64,000 nucleotides of DNA, from NCBI GenBank assembly GCA_029213065.1, contig JARGPH010000002.1, positions 74,551 to 138,550 on the forward strand. The letters run 5' to 3'. The stretch comes from Verrucomicrobiales bacterium. Its GTDB lineage: Bacteria > Verrucomicrobiota > Verrucomicrobiia > Verrucomicrobiales > DEV007. Below, piece by piece: positions 45,555 through 54,013 of the stretch. Each line of letters opens with the position of its first letter. Positions within the stretch are counted from its first letter, which is position 1. Below the pieces are notes generated by a model, which was given only the letters and a program-made list of their open reading frames with translations, was not told the DNA's origin and searched no databases. The translations under genes were made by a program, and so were the position numbers.

Positions 45555-46967
45555 TCAGCTCGCAATGCCGCTGACGATTCCCTCGTGGACGTGCCCTTCG
45601 TTGAGGTCAACCCGTTCGGGGCGGCCTTTGTGAGGGTAAACGACCTTGGTGTGGTCGAGCCCCATCAGGGCCATGATGGTGGCGTGGAGATCGTGGACGT
45701 GCAGTTTATCCTCGGTGGCGTAAAGACCGAGCTCGTCGGTGGCTCCGATGGTTTGTCCACCTTTGACACCGCCGCCCGCCATCCACATCGTGAAGCCGGT
45801 GGAATTGTGGTCGCGACCGTTGCCTTTTTCGCTCATGGGAGTGCGCCCGAATTCGCCGCCCCAGATCACCAGCGTTTCGTCGAGAAGGCCGCGTTGTTTG
45901 AGATCGGTTAGGAGGCCGACAATGGGTTGGTCGACGCTGTCGCACATTTTGGAATGCTTTGCCTCAATCCCGCTGTGACTGTCCCACTTGCTTCCCGCTC
46001 CGCTGTAGAGCTGGATGAAACGCACCCCGCGCTCGACGAGGCGTCTCGCAAGAAGGCACTGACGCCCGTAGGCTTTGGTTTCGTCGCGGTCGAGTCCGTA
46101 GAGGGATTTGGTGGACTCGGATTCCTGATCGAGATCGACTGCCTCCGGCGCCGTCGCCTGCATTCGGAAGGCGAGCTCGTAGCTCTTGATGCGCGCCTCG
46201 AGGTCGCTGTGTGAAGATCGGCTCTCGAGATGCTTGCGATTCATTTCCCCGAGAAAGTCGAGCTTTTGTTGCTGCACGGATGTGGAAACGCCTTTGGGAT
46301 TGTTGAGATTTGAGATCGGCGCATCTTTCGATTCGAGGAGGACCCCCTGATGCGTCGAGGGGATGAACCCCGAACCCCAGGCGCGAACGCCGTTGACGAC
46401 CATGGAATTGCTGTCTTTCAAAACAACAAAATCAGGGAGGTCGCGGTTTTCCGAGCCGAGCCCGTAGGAGACCCAGGACCCGAGTGAAGGCCGTCCGCCG
46501 AAAACGGTGCCGGTGTTCATCTGGCAGACGCCGCCGGCGTGGTTGATTCCGTCGGTGACGCAGGAGCGGATCACACAGAGGTCGTCAGCGATGCGGGAAT
46601 GGTTCGGGAGCCAGTCGGAAATCCACAGTCCGCTCTCGCCGTGCTGAGCCCATTTTCGCTGGTCCGGTAGAAGCGGGGAACTCACTTCACCCGCTGCGGT
46701 GACCGGTGTTTCGAAGCTGTCGGGAAGCTTCTGTCCTGCCAGTTTCCGGAGGAGTGGTTTGGGATCGAACAAATCGAGATGGCTCGGACCACCTTCCATG
46801 AAAAGGAAGATGACGCTCTTCGCTTTTCCAAAATGATGAGGGATTTTTCCTGCAGCGGCGGTGTCGGCAGGGGAACCTGCGATGAGGTTTTTTCCGGTGA
46901 GCGCGGACAAGGCCACGGCCCCGAAACCACCGCCTGCATTGGATAGAAACTTTCTTCGTGATGGCAT
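45555..46967 (-). CDS. DUF1501 sulfatase-fold protein with Tat-like signal
   Basis: 470-aa DUF1501 protein. The N-terminus SRRKFLSNAGGGFGAVAL is a Tat-type signal. Alkaline-phosphatase-superfamily elements: FLFMEGGPSHLDLFDPKP, GINHAGGVCQMNTG, RGVRFIQLYSGAGSKWDSH, IWGGEFGRTPMSEKGNGRDH, HDLHATIMALMGLDHTK. DUF1501 proteins nearly always accompany PSCyt1/DUF1549/DUF1553 proteins in Planctomycetota and Verrucomicrobiota; the activity is unproven. It lies 9 nt downstream of the PSCyt1 gene. Confidence 0.93.
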   Translation of the reverse strand: MPSRRKFLSNAGGGFGAVALSALTGKNLIAGSPADTAAAGKIPHHFGKAKSVIFLFMEGGPSHLDLFDPKPLLRKLAGQKLPDSFETPVTAAGEVSSPLLPDQRKWAQHGESGLWISDWLPNHSRIADDLCVIRSCVTDGINHAGGVCQMNTGTVFGGRPSLGSWVSYGLGSENRDLPDFVVLKDSNSMVVNGVRAWGSGFIPSTHQGVLLESKDAPISNLNNPKGVSTSVQQQKLDFLGEMNRKHLESRSSHSDLEARIKSYELAFRMQATAPEAVDLDQESESTKSLYGLDRDETKAYGRQCLLARRLVERGVRFIQLYSGAGSKWDSHSGIEAKHSKMCDSVDQPIVGLLTDLKQRGLLDETLVIWGGEFGRTPMSEKGNGRDHNSTGFTMWMAGGGVKGGQTIGATDELGLYATEDKLHVHDLHATIMALMGLDHTKVVYPHKGRPERVDLNEGHVHEGIVSGIAS

Positions 46968-46976
46968 CTTTTCAAG

Positions 46977-49900
46977 TCAGTAAAGGTAGAGAAACTCATT
47001 GGAGTTAAAGAGGAGGTGACAGAAGTCGGCCGCGGAATCGAGAAGAGGGTTCGCGTGGTTCTGCCCATACCAGTTTGCATTCGGAGGCAGTGTTCCGGAG
47101 AATTTCCAGTCAGCGATTCGCTCAGGTCCTGCCGCTTCCGGATTGAGAAGCAATTGTTTTCTTGTTAGTGCCGAATGAGAGAGGGTAAGGCGCGAGACTT
47201 GCCCGTCCCAGAAGTGACCCACTTGCCTACGCCCTCCAAGGACGACCGGAAACGGGGAGTCGTTGAGTTTCCCGACCACGGAATGTATAATCGTCACTGA
47301 TTCCAGTTTCGATTTTGGATCGGAGAGATCTTTGAGGAAGAAAGTGACTTCGCCGAACCCACTGCCTTTGGAAACAGGACTGGCCGTGACTGCCGCCGCA
47401 ATGTAAACGGGTTTGCCGACGGGGACACGAAGGTCGGAGACAGCGACTTCATACCTGGGAGCCCCTTTTTGATCGACGCCATTCATGACAAAGAGAAGGT
47501 TTCGTGGCTGGTAGCGAGATTTGGTGCTCGTGACGCAGAGAAACCAACCGGGATTGCTTCGGTTTTCGTCCCACCTCGACACGAGGGTGTTCACGGTGCC
47601 GTCAGGATAGATGCTGTCGAGCTCGGTGACCGCTTCAATCGTAAACTCGTCAGTTCCACGGTCCAATGGAAGATCGATCTCGAGCTGTTGATTGGATGAA
47701 CCCCGCTTGAGCCGGAGCGCCTCTTCGCCGAGGTCAATTTCCTTAACCGCAGCGAATTTTTCTGAGTTGGGGGCTAAGGTTTTTTGATCGATCTCAGGGC
47801 TCTTCTTCACGTCGTCCCGGGTTGTCCTCAGCGAATCGATCAAAGCGATGGCATTGTTGATTTCCTTCTCATTGGGCGGACGGGAAAGGGCACGTTGGTA
47901 GGCCGAGATGATTTTCTCCTCACGATCGCCGTCCTCATTAAAACGCAGCGATTTGGCAAAGGCTTTGGCGCGGTCCATTGGCCAGGTGTTGTTGATGAGC
48001 ATGAGAGACTGCGTCGGTGTGGTCGTCTCAGGGCGACTCGCAGTGGATTGAAACCCGAGCGGAGAGTCAAAGCTGTTGAGCAGTGCATCGGGCTTGTTGC
48101 GCAGCTTCTTTACGTAGATGCTCCGGTCCGGCGCGCTGCCTGAGACGGACTCAGGATGGGCACTCTTAGAATACCGAATCTCTCCGGAGGTGACGAGCAT
48201 GGCGTCCCTTACTTCCTCAGATGAAAGTCTCCGCGGCGGGAAACGCCAGAGCAAACGGTTCGACGGATCGGTTTGGCTCTCCGTGGAGGTTGGTTCTTTC
48301 CGTGCTGTCATCCGGTAAGTGGCGCTCGTGAGAATGAGGCGATGAAGGTCCTTCATTTTCCAGCCGCCTTCGACGAATTGTATCGTCAACCAGTCGAGCA
48401 GTTCCGGGTGGCTCGGAGCTTCGCCGAGATTGCCAAAGTCATTGGGAGTCGCTACGAGGCCGGTGCCGAAATGGCCCTGCCAGATCCGGTTGGTGATGAC
48501 GCGGGTTGAAAGGGGATTCTCCGGCGATGCGATCCAGTCAGCGAGGGCGAGACGGCGGCCGGTGGTGGTCTTTGTCGGCTTGAACTCCGGAGCCGGTTGT
48601 CCGAGAAGAGTCAAAAAAGCAGGTTCCACCGGGATTTCCTTATCCCGCTTTTTGATCACGGGAGTGACCGGCCTGGAGCTAACGTCGGTTGCCACGAATC
48701 CTATCGGGAGCGGTTTCGGTTTGAGGTGAGCGAAGGTCTCGAGCTTCTTATTGAGCGCCTCCCATTGCTTCAGTTTCTCCGGCTTGTCTTTAAACGATTT
48801 GGCAAAATCAATCCGGCTGCTGTTTTCGTCGATTTGGCGCTGAACCAGCTGCACCATTTGTTCTTCGAACGGCTCTCTCGCGTCCGGGCTTTTATGAACC
48901 ATCGCCTGGATATCCTCCGGGAACATCGCGACCTCCTTCTTCCGTTGCGATTCGAGTCGGTCGAATTTCAGTGCTTCCAATTCCTCCCGGATTTCACCGG
49001 TCGCTTCCTCCCAGATCTTTTCTTGTTTCGCAAACTCGGCCTTCTGCGCTGCCGTCGCCAGAGGCATGTCAGTGGGCCATGAGGTTGTCGAGAGAAATGC
49101 CTGGAGTGCGAAGTAGTCTTTCTGAAGGATGGGGTCGAACTTGTGATCGTGACACTGAGCGCAACCGACGCTGAGCCCGAGAAAAGCTTCGCCGGTCACG
49201 TTGGTCATATCGGTCATGATGATATCCCATTGCATCCTCGCATTGTTCAAATTGTATTCGTAAATTCCCTGGCGCAGAAACGAGGTGCCGATGAGGACAT
49301 CGGGATTGTCAGGATCGATGATATCACCGGCGAGCTGCTCGCGGACAAATTGCGTGTAGGGTTTGTCTTCGTTGAACGATTGAATGACGTAGTTGCGGTA
49401 GTTCTTTGCGCCGGGGCGATAGGCGTCCTGATTGTATCCGTCGCTTTCGGCGTAGCGGACCACGTCGAGCCAGGACTGTCCCCAACGTTCGCCGTAACGC
49501 GGACTGGCGAGTAGCTCATCGATCAGGTTTTTCAGCGCCTCATCGGGATTCAGTTGGCAGGCTTCAACAAAGGCATCGACCTGCGCCGGTAAAGGCGGCA
49601 GCCCATGGAGATCGAAATAGATGCGACGCACCAGCTCCAGCGGTGTTGCTTCCGGTGCCGGCTGAAGACGGTTTTCGGTGAGTTTGCGGGCGACAAAGTG
49701 ATCAATGGGATTGCGAGCCCATTCGCTACCGGAGTCGGCAGGGACCTCCGGATCAGTCACGGGCTGAACGGCCCACCAGTTGCGGTCTTCGGCGGAGAAT
49801 CCATTCTCGTCACGCTCGACCTCAGTGAAGTTTTTGGACTCAGGCCAGGGTGCTCCCATCGTGATCCACTTTTTCAGGTCGGTAATCCGGGCTTCCGTCA

Positions 49901-50201
49901 AAGCATCAGAATCTTTCGGCGGCATTGAAAAATCGGGATCGGACCGGAGAATCGCTTCAATGAGGAGCGAGTTTTCCGGATCACCTTTTACGAGCGCAGG
50001 GCCGGACTCTCCGCCTTTCAAGATCGCGTCGATGTGATCGAGGCGGAGGCCCCCTTTGGCTTTTTCCTCGCCGTGGCAGCTGAAGCATTTTTCCGCGAGG
50101 AGCGGTCGCACTCTCGTTTCAAAAAACGCGTCCGGCGTCTCCGCTCCGTGAGCAGATGCGGAGAACAGTAACAGTGTCAGTAAATAGAAAAACGGTTTCA
50201 T
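46977..50201 (-). CDS. PSCyt1-DUF1549-DUF1553 protein with nested LamG domain
   Basis: 1074-aa exported protein. Signal peptide about 1-20. Cytochrome-c-like PSCyt1 motif CFSCH (Cys39, Cys42, His43) for haem attachment. DUF1549 about 160-370 with a second haem-like CAQCHDHKFDP about 345. DUF1553 from about 547 (RLALADWIASPENPLSTRVI). A LamG-type jellyroll sits about 825-1030, and the family's usual C-terminal signature (FCHLLFNSNEFLY) follows it, so the LamG is inserted inside DUF1553. Start ATG overlaps the FecR stop as ATGA. Confidence 0.92.
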   Translation of the reverse strand: MKPFFYLLTLLLFSASAHGAETPDAFFETRVRPLLAEKCFSCHGEEKAKGGLRLDHIDAILKGGESGPALVKGDPENSLLIEAILRSDPDFSMPPKDSDALTEARITDLKKWITMGAPWPESKNFTEVERDENGFSAEDRNWWAVQPVTDPEVPADSGSEWARNPIDHFVARKLTENRLQPAPEATPLELVRRIYFDLHGLPPLPAQVDAFVEACQLNPDEALKNLIDELLASPRYGERWGQSWLDVVRYAESDGYNQDAYRPGAKNYRNYVIQSFNEDKPYTQFVREQLAGDIIDPDNPDVLIGTSFLRQGIYEYNLNNARMQWDIIMTDMTNVTGEAFLGLSVGCAQCHDHKFDPILQKDYFALQAFLSTTSWPTDMPLATAAQKAEFAKQEKIWEEATGEIREELEALKFDRLESQRKKEVAMFPEDIQAMVHKSPDAREPFEEQMVQLVQRQIDENSSRIDFAKSFKDKPEKLKQWEALNKKLETFAHLKPKPLPIGFVATDVSSRPVTPVIKKRDKEIPVEPAFLTLLGQPAPEFKPTKTTTGRRLALADWIASPENPLSTRVITNRIWQGHFGTGLVATPNDFGNLGEAPSHPELLDWLTIQFVEGGWKMKDLHRLILTSATYRMTARKEPTSTESQTDPSNRLLWRFPPRRLSSEEVRDAMLVTSGEIRYSKSAHPESVSGSAPDRSIYVKKLRNKPDALLNSFDSPLGFQSTASRPETTTPTQSLMLINNTWPMDRAKAFAKSLRFNEDGDREEKIISAYQRALSRPPNEKEINNAIALIDSLRTTRDDVKKSPEIDQKTLAPNSEKFAAVKEIDLGEEALRLKRGSSNQQLEIDLPLDRGTDEFTIEAVTELDSIYPDGTVNTLVSRWDENRSNPGWFLCVTSTKSRYQPRNLLFVMNGVDQKGAPRYEVAVSDLRVPVGKPVYIAAAVTASPVSKGSGFGEVTFFLKDLSDPKSKLESVTIIHSVVGKLNDSPFPVVLGGRRQVGHFWDGQVSRLTLSHSALTRKQLLLNPEAAGPERIADWKFSGTLPPNANWYGQNHANPLLDSAADFCHLLFNSNEFLYLY

Positions 50202-51709
50202 TCCTTGGGCAGCCCGCGAATAATGATGGGATCGATGTGGTTGCCATCATCGTTGGCGTCTTGAAAAAAGAGTCCGCTCACTTCGGCACCTTCCCGGTAA
50301 CCGAGGTCGGAAAGATCGATTCCCACGGCCAGTGCCTTGGAGTTGAGAGGCGACTTCTTGGAAGTGAAGGTGGTTGATTCGAGGTCCGCTCCTGAGGTGA
50401 TTGTTTCATCTGCGTAAAAGATCGAATAGGTCGAAACGAGGAGCGCCTCAGAAGAGGGCATCATAAGGTCATACCGCCGGATCGTGTGGGAGCGCAGGCC
50501 TTCACTCCAGACGAGCGGACTGACATGAAACGGGTCGCCCCCGGGCGGATGCATCGGATTTTGCACTTCAAAGAAAACCACATCAGGTCCGGGGCCATTC
50601 AGCACGGGACGACGGAAACGAACACCGAAGCCGGGTGTTTTTTCATAATCGAAAGCCGACGCGAGAGGCAGGGTGCTTCCTCCCGGGTTGATGATTCCAC
50701 CGTTCAGTGCGAGGTCCTCGATTAGAGCCGCCCGCCGTTCCGGAAGTGTTGGATCACCGAAAACATGGAGGGCGTTGAGGTTGTTGCCCGGGGTGAACGA
50801 GACCAGTTCAATCGAAATCATGTCGGCCGCCTTGTAGCGTCGAAGGATTCCTCCGCGTTGCACCGAAAGATTCGTGAGCGTTTTTGCCCGCCCCTCAGTG
50901 TCGAAGTCTGCTTCATAGGAAACGACGCGGTCGGGCACTTGATGGCGGTAGGAGTCAGCTGAGAACGCGACAGGGACCATCCCCTTATTCCCAATGCGCT
51001 GAGCCGAGCCGTCGGTAAGGTGAACTTTTCCCTCATCGGAATCATCGGGATAAACATCGGCGGCTCCCTCGACGACTTGCACCTCGGTTTCATTGAGTTC
51101 GGAGACGTTTACGAAAAAGCGAGTTCCACGGTCAATGACCCGGCTCGTGGGAGTATCGACGCGAAAGCCTTCGGCTCCTTCCGGCGCGTGGACCGAACAG
51201 TGCCCTGTGTCGAGCGCGAGTCTGTCATCCGAAACGACGCGGAACACGGCAGGACCTTCGATGATGGCAGTTGCTCCGTCGGGAAAGGCCAACTCGACCG
51301 AGCCGGAAACGAGCGAGTAGTTTCGATTCAGGTCAGGATTCGAATTCACCGGCGGGGCCAGCTCCCCGAAGAAATTGACCTGCGCCAATCCGGTGAACTG
51401 CGCCCGGCTTCGCGGAAGGGAACCGTCATCGGATTGCCAGCCCCCGAGAACCGCGAACATTAATAGTGCTGCAACCGCCCAGCCACCATAACGCAGCAAC
51501 CATCCCGATACGCCGGTGTTGGAACGAGCCGGGCGTCGTGAGACATTCTCTGCGTTGCCCAGCGTTTCGTCGAGCGCTGCCACGAGCAACCAGTGCTCCG
51601 TGAACTCGCGCCGGAAATCAGGATCGGTTTTGATACGCTTGCTGATTTCCGAGTCGTCCCCGCCTAAATCAAAATCGATTGCTTCGTGTTCGGTTTCTTC
51701 CTTCATCAA
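50198..51709 (-). CDS. FecR-domain anti-sigma/sensor membrane protein
   Basis: 503-aa protein: cytoplasmic N-terminus about 1-68, membrane segment about 70-90, FecR domain about 105-260 (SGSVELAFPDGATAIIEGPA, SRVIDRGTRFFVNVSELNET, VQVVEGAADVYPDDSD), then a C-terminal domain of about 230 residues without obvious jellyroll motifs. Coupled on both sides: the start overlaps the sigma stop and the stop overlaps the PSCyt1 start. Inferred to control the sigma factor in response to an extracytoplasmic ligand. Confidence 0.88.
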   Translation of the reverse strand: MMKEETEHEAIDFDLGGDDSEISKRIKTDPDFRREFTEHWLLVAALDETLGNAENVSRRPARSNTGVSGWLLRYGGWAVAALLMFAVLGGWQSDDGSLPRSRAQFTGLAQVNFFGELAPPVNSNPDLNRNYSLVSGSVELAFPDGATAIIEGPAVFRVVSDDRLALDTGHCSVHAPEGAEGFRVDTPTSRVIDRGTRFFVNVSELNETEVQVVEGAADVYPDDSDEGKVHLTDGSAQRIGNKGMVPVAFSADSYRHQVPDRVVSYEADFDTEGRAKTLTNLSVQRGGILRRYKAADMISIELVSFTPGNNLNALHVFGDPTLPERRAALIEDLALNGGIINPGGSTLPLASAFDYEKTPGFGVRFRRPVLNGPGPDVVFFEVQNPMHPPGGDPFHVSPLVWSEGLRSHTIRRYDLMMPSSEALLVSTYSIFYADETITSGADLESTTFTSKKSPLNSKALAVGIDLSDLGYREGAEVSGLFFQDANDDGNHIDPIIIRGLPKE

Positions 51710-52275
51710 GACGATTGCCTTTCCTTTCGAATTTGTTCCTGAATACAGAGGCGCAGCGACTCATGTGCCTTCTTGAGAAGCTGATGCATTGCCACCCGCG
51801 ATCGGTTCCAGCGTTCCGCGATCCCGACCACGGTGTTCTTCTCCACATAGCGTTCGTCGATGACCTGACGCTGTTTGGCAGGAAGTCGCTCCAAACAGGA
51901 CTCGAGAGCGGCGAGTCGATTATCCTGATGGCCGCTCAGTTTTTCTGCTTCGTCGGTGAGAAGTTCGAGGGCTTCCTCGTCGAGATTGATGGGGAGCTTC
52001 GACTGAGCGCGCCGCCATTCCATGACTTTGAATCGCGCGATCTTCAGGGCCCAGGCTCCGAAATTCGTCCCCGGAACGAAGTCATCAAATTTCCGCCAGA
52101 GGAGGACCCCGACCTCCTGCGATACATCCATCGCCGCCTGCCGGTCATGGGTCAGTGAGAGGACAAACCCGAACAAGCGCGGCTGAACCTCGAGTAACAA
52201 ACGCGCAAAGCGGTCCCCTCGATCGAAATCGATGGGCGCTCCGGGCGCAGGGGTTGTCGGGGAATCTTCGGGCAT
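51706..52275 (-). CDS. ECF-type sigma factor (Rhodopirellula/Verrucomicrobium-type)
   Basis: 189-aa factor. Region 2 about 30-95 (FGFVLSLTHDRQAAMDVSQE, FGAWALKIARFKVMEWRR), region 4 about 128-180 (CLERLPAKQRQVIDERYVEK, SRVAMHQLLKKAHESLRL). The replacement of the usual DxVQE by DVSQE and the GAWALKIAR wording are typical of the sigma subfamily found in these phyla. It is the first gene of the five-gene operon and probably autoregulated. Confidence 0.93.
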   Translation of the reverse strand: MPEDSPTTPAPGAPIDFDRGDRFARLLLEVQPRLFGFVLSLTHDRQAAMDVSQEVGVLLWRKFDDFVPGTNFGAWALKIARFKVMEWRRAQSKLPINLDEEALELLTDEAEKLSGHQDNRLAALESCLERLPAKQRQVIDERYVEKNTVVGIAERWNRSRVAMHQLLKKAHESLRLCIQEQIRKERQSS

Positions 52276-52385
52276 TCACTGAGTAAATGATGCCGAGAGG
52301 AAAAGTGTTAAGTATTTTCTGAATCTTTATCGCGGAGAAAAGCACCCTTGCTCCGCGCAGGGCGACCTCGCTACGACATGAAATT

Positions 52386-52505
52386 GGCGGCGAGTGCCAA
52401 CGAGTGGGTGGGGAGCGGTATGACTAGCGGGCTTATCGCCGATCTGAGGGGGCTGGTGTGATCGGCTGGTGGGCAGTGCAGTCCACTCGCTGGGCGCTCG
52501 CCGCC
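52386..52505. repeat. Imperfect inverted repeat element, copy A
   Basis: Arms at 52386-52407 (starts GGCGGCGAGTGCC, ends CGAGTGG) and 52483-52505 (starts CCACTCGCTGGG, ends CTCGCCGCC) pair over about 22 bases with few mismatches, with 75 nt between. Similar sequence recurs at 59281-59371. Confidence 0.65.
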
Positions 52506-52637
52506 ACAAGGGGGCTCTCGTGACCAGTTCTTAGTAGCTGGTAGCGACACTTTGTCCGCGAGACGGCGTGGCTTCCGGCGGGATGCTCTGCTGGCAGCAG
52601 GATGCAGCCACTCCTTGGGACGGGAAGATTTCCAGCT

Positions 52638-52708
52638 TCAAAAAGTTATTAATAAATTTTAATAACAATATAAAAATAATTTAAAAATTTAATACATTTA
52701 TTAATTTT
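52638..52708. other. AT-rich tract
   Basis: About 70 nt almost entirely A and T, with runs such as AAAATAATTTAAAAATTTAA, inside a GC-rich genome. No gene in it. Could be an easily melted or bent region or the edge of acquired DNA. Confidence 0.6.
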
Positions 52709-52893
52709 TGGTTGGAGCGGGACAGTGGTTGGTGGTTGCCGTCGATTTCCGGAGGATTGGAAAGAGATAGAGAGCAGGGAAAAAGACAGGGAGAGGGACG
52801 CGCTGTGTCGCCGGCGCCTCGTGGGGGGGAAGCGCTCATGCGACCTTTGCTTATCCTGCCGATTTCCCGGCGAGGGATTTCCTGCTGATTCGC

Positions 52894-53802
52894 TTAGGCG
52901 AGGTGCTTTTTGAAGAAAGCGATGGTGCGGTCCCAGGCGAGTTCGGCCTGTTTGGGATCGTAGCGGGGAGTGGAGTCGTTGTGGAAGCCGTGATTCGCTT
53001 CCGGATACATGTGCATCGTGTAGTCGACCTCGTTGGCTTTGAGGCTCTCCTCGTATTCCGGCCAGCTCGCGTTGACCCGTTCGTCGAGCTCGCCCAGCTG
53101 AATGAGGAGCGGTGCTTTGATGTTTTTCCGGATCTCTTCGGCTGCAGGGGTCCCGTAGAAAGGAACCCCGGCGTCGAGGGTGTCAGGAATCGCGGCGGCG
53201 AGCATGTTGACGACGTAGCCGCCGAAGCAAAAGCCGACCGCGCCGAGTTTTCCGTTACCGGCCTCGTCTCCTTTGATGAATTTGGCGGCGGCGATGAAGT
53301 CCTGCTCGAGTTTGGCTTTGTCCATCGAGCCCTGCATGGCGCGTCCGTCGTCGTCGTTCCCGGGATAGCCTCCGAGGGGGTGAAGGGCGTCGGGTGCGAA
53401 GGCGATGAAGCCCGCTTTGGCGACGCGGCGGGCGACGTCTTTGACGTAGGGATTGAGTCCGCGGTTTTCGTGAACGACGAGAACGGTGGGCGCTTTGCCT
53501 TCCACGGTGGTCGGTCTGACAAGGTAGCCGCTGCATTCGCCGTGTCCCTGCGGGGAATCAAAGGTCGCGTAGGTCGCTTTGATGTCAGGATCGGTGAAGA
53601 GGACCTGCTCGGCGTTCGCATACTCAGGGAGGAGCGCGGCGAGAAGTCCGGCGGTGGTGAACCCTGCTGCGCTGAGGGTGGAAAGCCGTGTTACGAAGGT
53701 TCGGCGGTCGATGAGACCATGAGCGTATTCGTCGTACCAGTCGAAGGCTTCTTTCGGAATCGGATGGGTGGTCTTTTCAAGAGGTTGGGCGGGTGTTTCC
53801 AT
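52894..53802 (-). CDS. Dienelactone hydrolase-family protein with Tat-like signal
   Basis: 302-aa alpha/beta hydrolase. Nucleophile Cys192 in GFCFGGY, Asp240 in GELDER, His271 in ANHGFH: the Cys-His-Asp triad of dienelactone hydrolases. An N-terminal segment about 28-64 contains DRRTFVTRL then a hydrophobic stretch ending YANAE, a Tat-type signal, so the enzyme is likely exported. Homologues are widespread and often of unknown substrate. Start at 53802 is preferred; an in-frame start at 53934 would add 44 residues overlapping the divergent promoter region. Monocistronic. Confidence 0.9.
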   Translation of the reverse strand: METPAQPLEKTTHPIPKEAFDWYDEYAHGLIDRRTFVTRLSTLSAAGFTTAGLLAALLPEYANAEQVLFTDPDIKATYATFDSPQGHGECSGYLVRPTTVEGKAPTVLVVHENRGLNPYVKDVARRVAKAGFIAFAPDALHPLGGYPGNDDDGRAMQGSMDKAKLEQDFIAAAKFIKGDEAGNGKLGAVGFCFGGYVVNMLAAAIPDTLDAGVPFYGTPAAEEIRKNIKAPLLIQLGELDERVNASWPEYEESLKANEVDYTMHMYPEANHGFHNDSTPRYDPKQAELAWDRTIAFFKKHLA

Positions 53803-54013
53803 GGAGGGGATTGTGGTTACTTTTTCGCGAGGGTGCAAGCTTAAGCGGAATGATAGGTATATGGTTTTGACGGTGAATTGCGCTATCTCTATCGGGAAGG
53901 GGGAATGTTGAGTTCGCTTCAAATACCGATTCAAGGAGGCTCTCTGCTGGCGTGATCGCGAAGGGGTAGATGTTGCTTATTATCAGTATAAAAGGAGATA
54001 TTCTCCCGAGACG

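Larger units (their letters stand above)
52276..52893. other. Gene-poor gap of 618 nt with inverted repeat and AT-rich tract
   Basis: Contains the inverted-repeat element at 52386-52505 and an almost pure A/T tract at 52638-52708. No coding frame is convincing. It lies upstream of the sigma operon and after the 3' end of the dienelactone-hydrolase-like gene. Confidence 0.7.
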
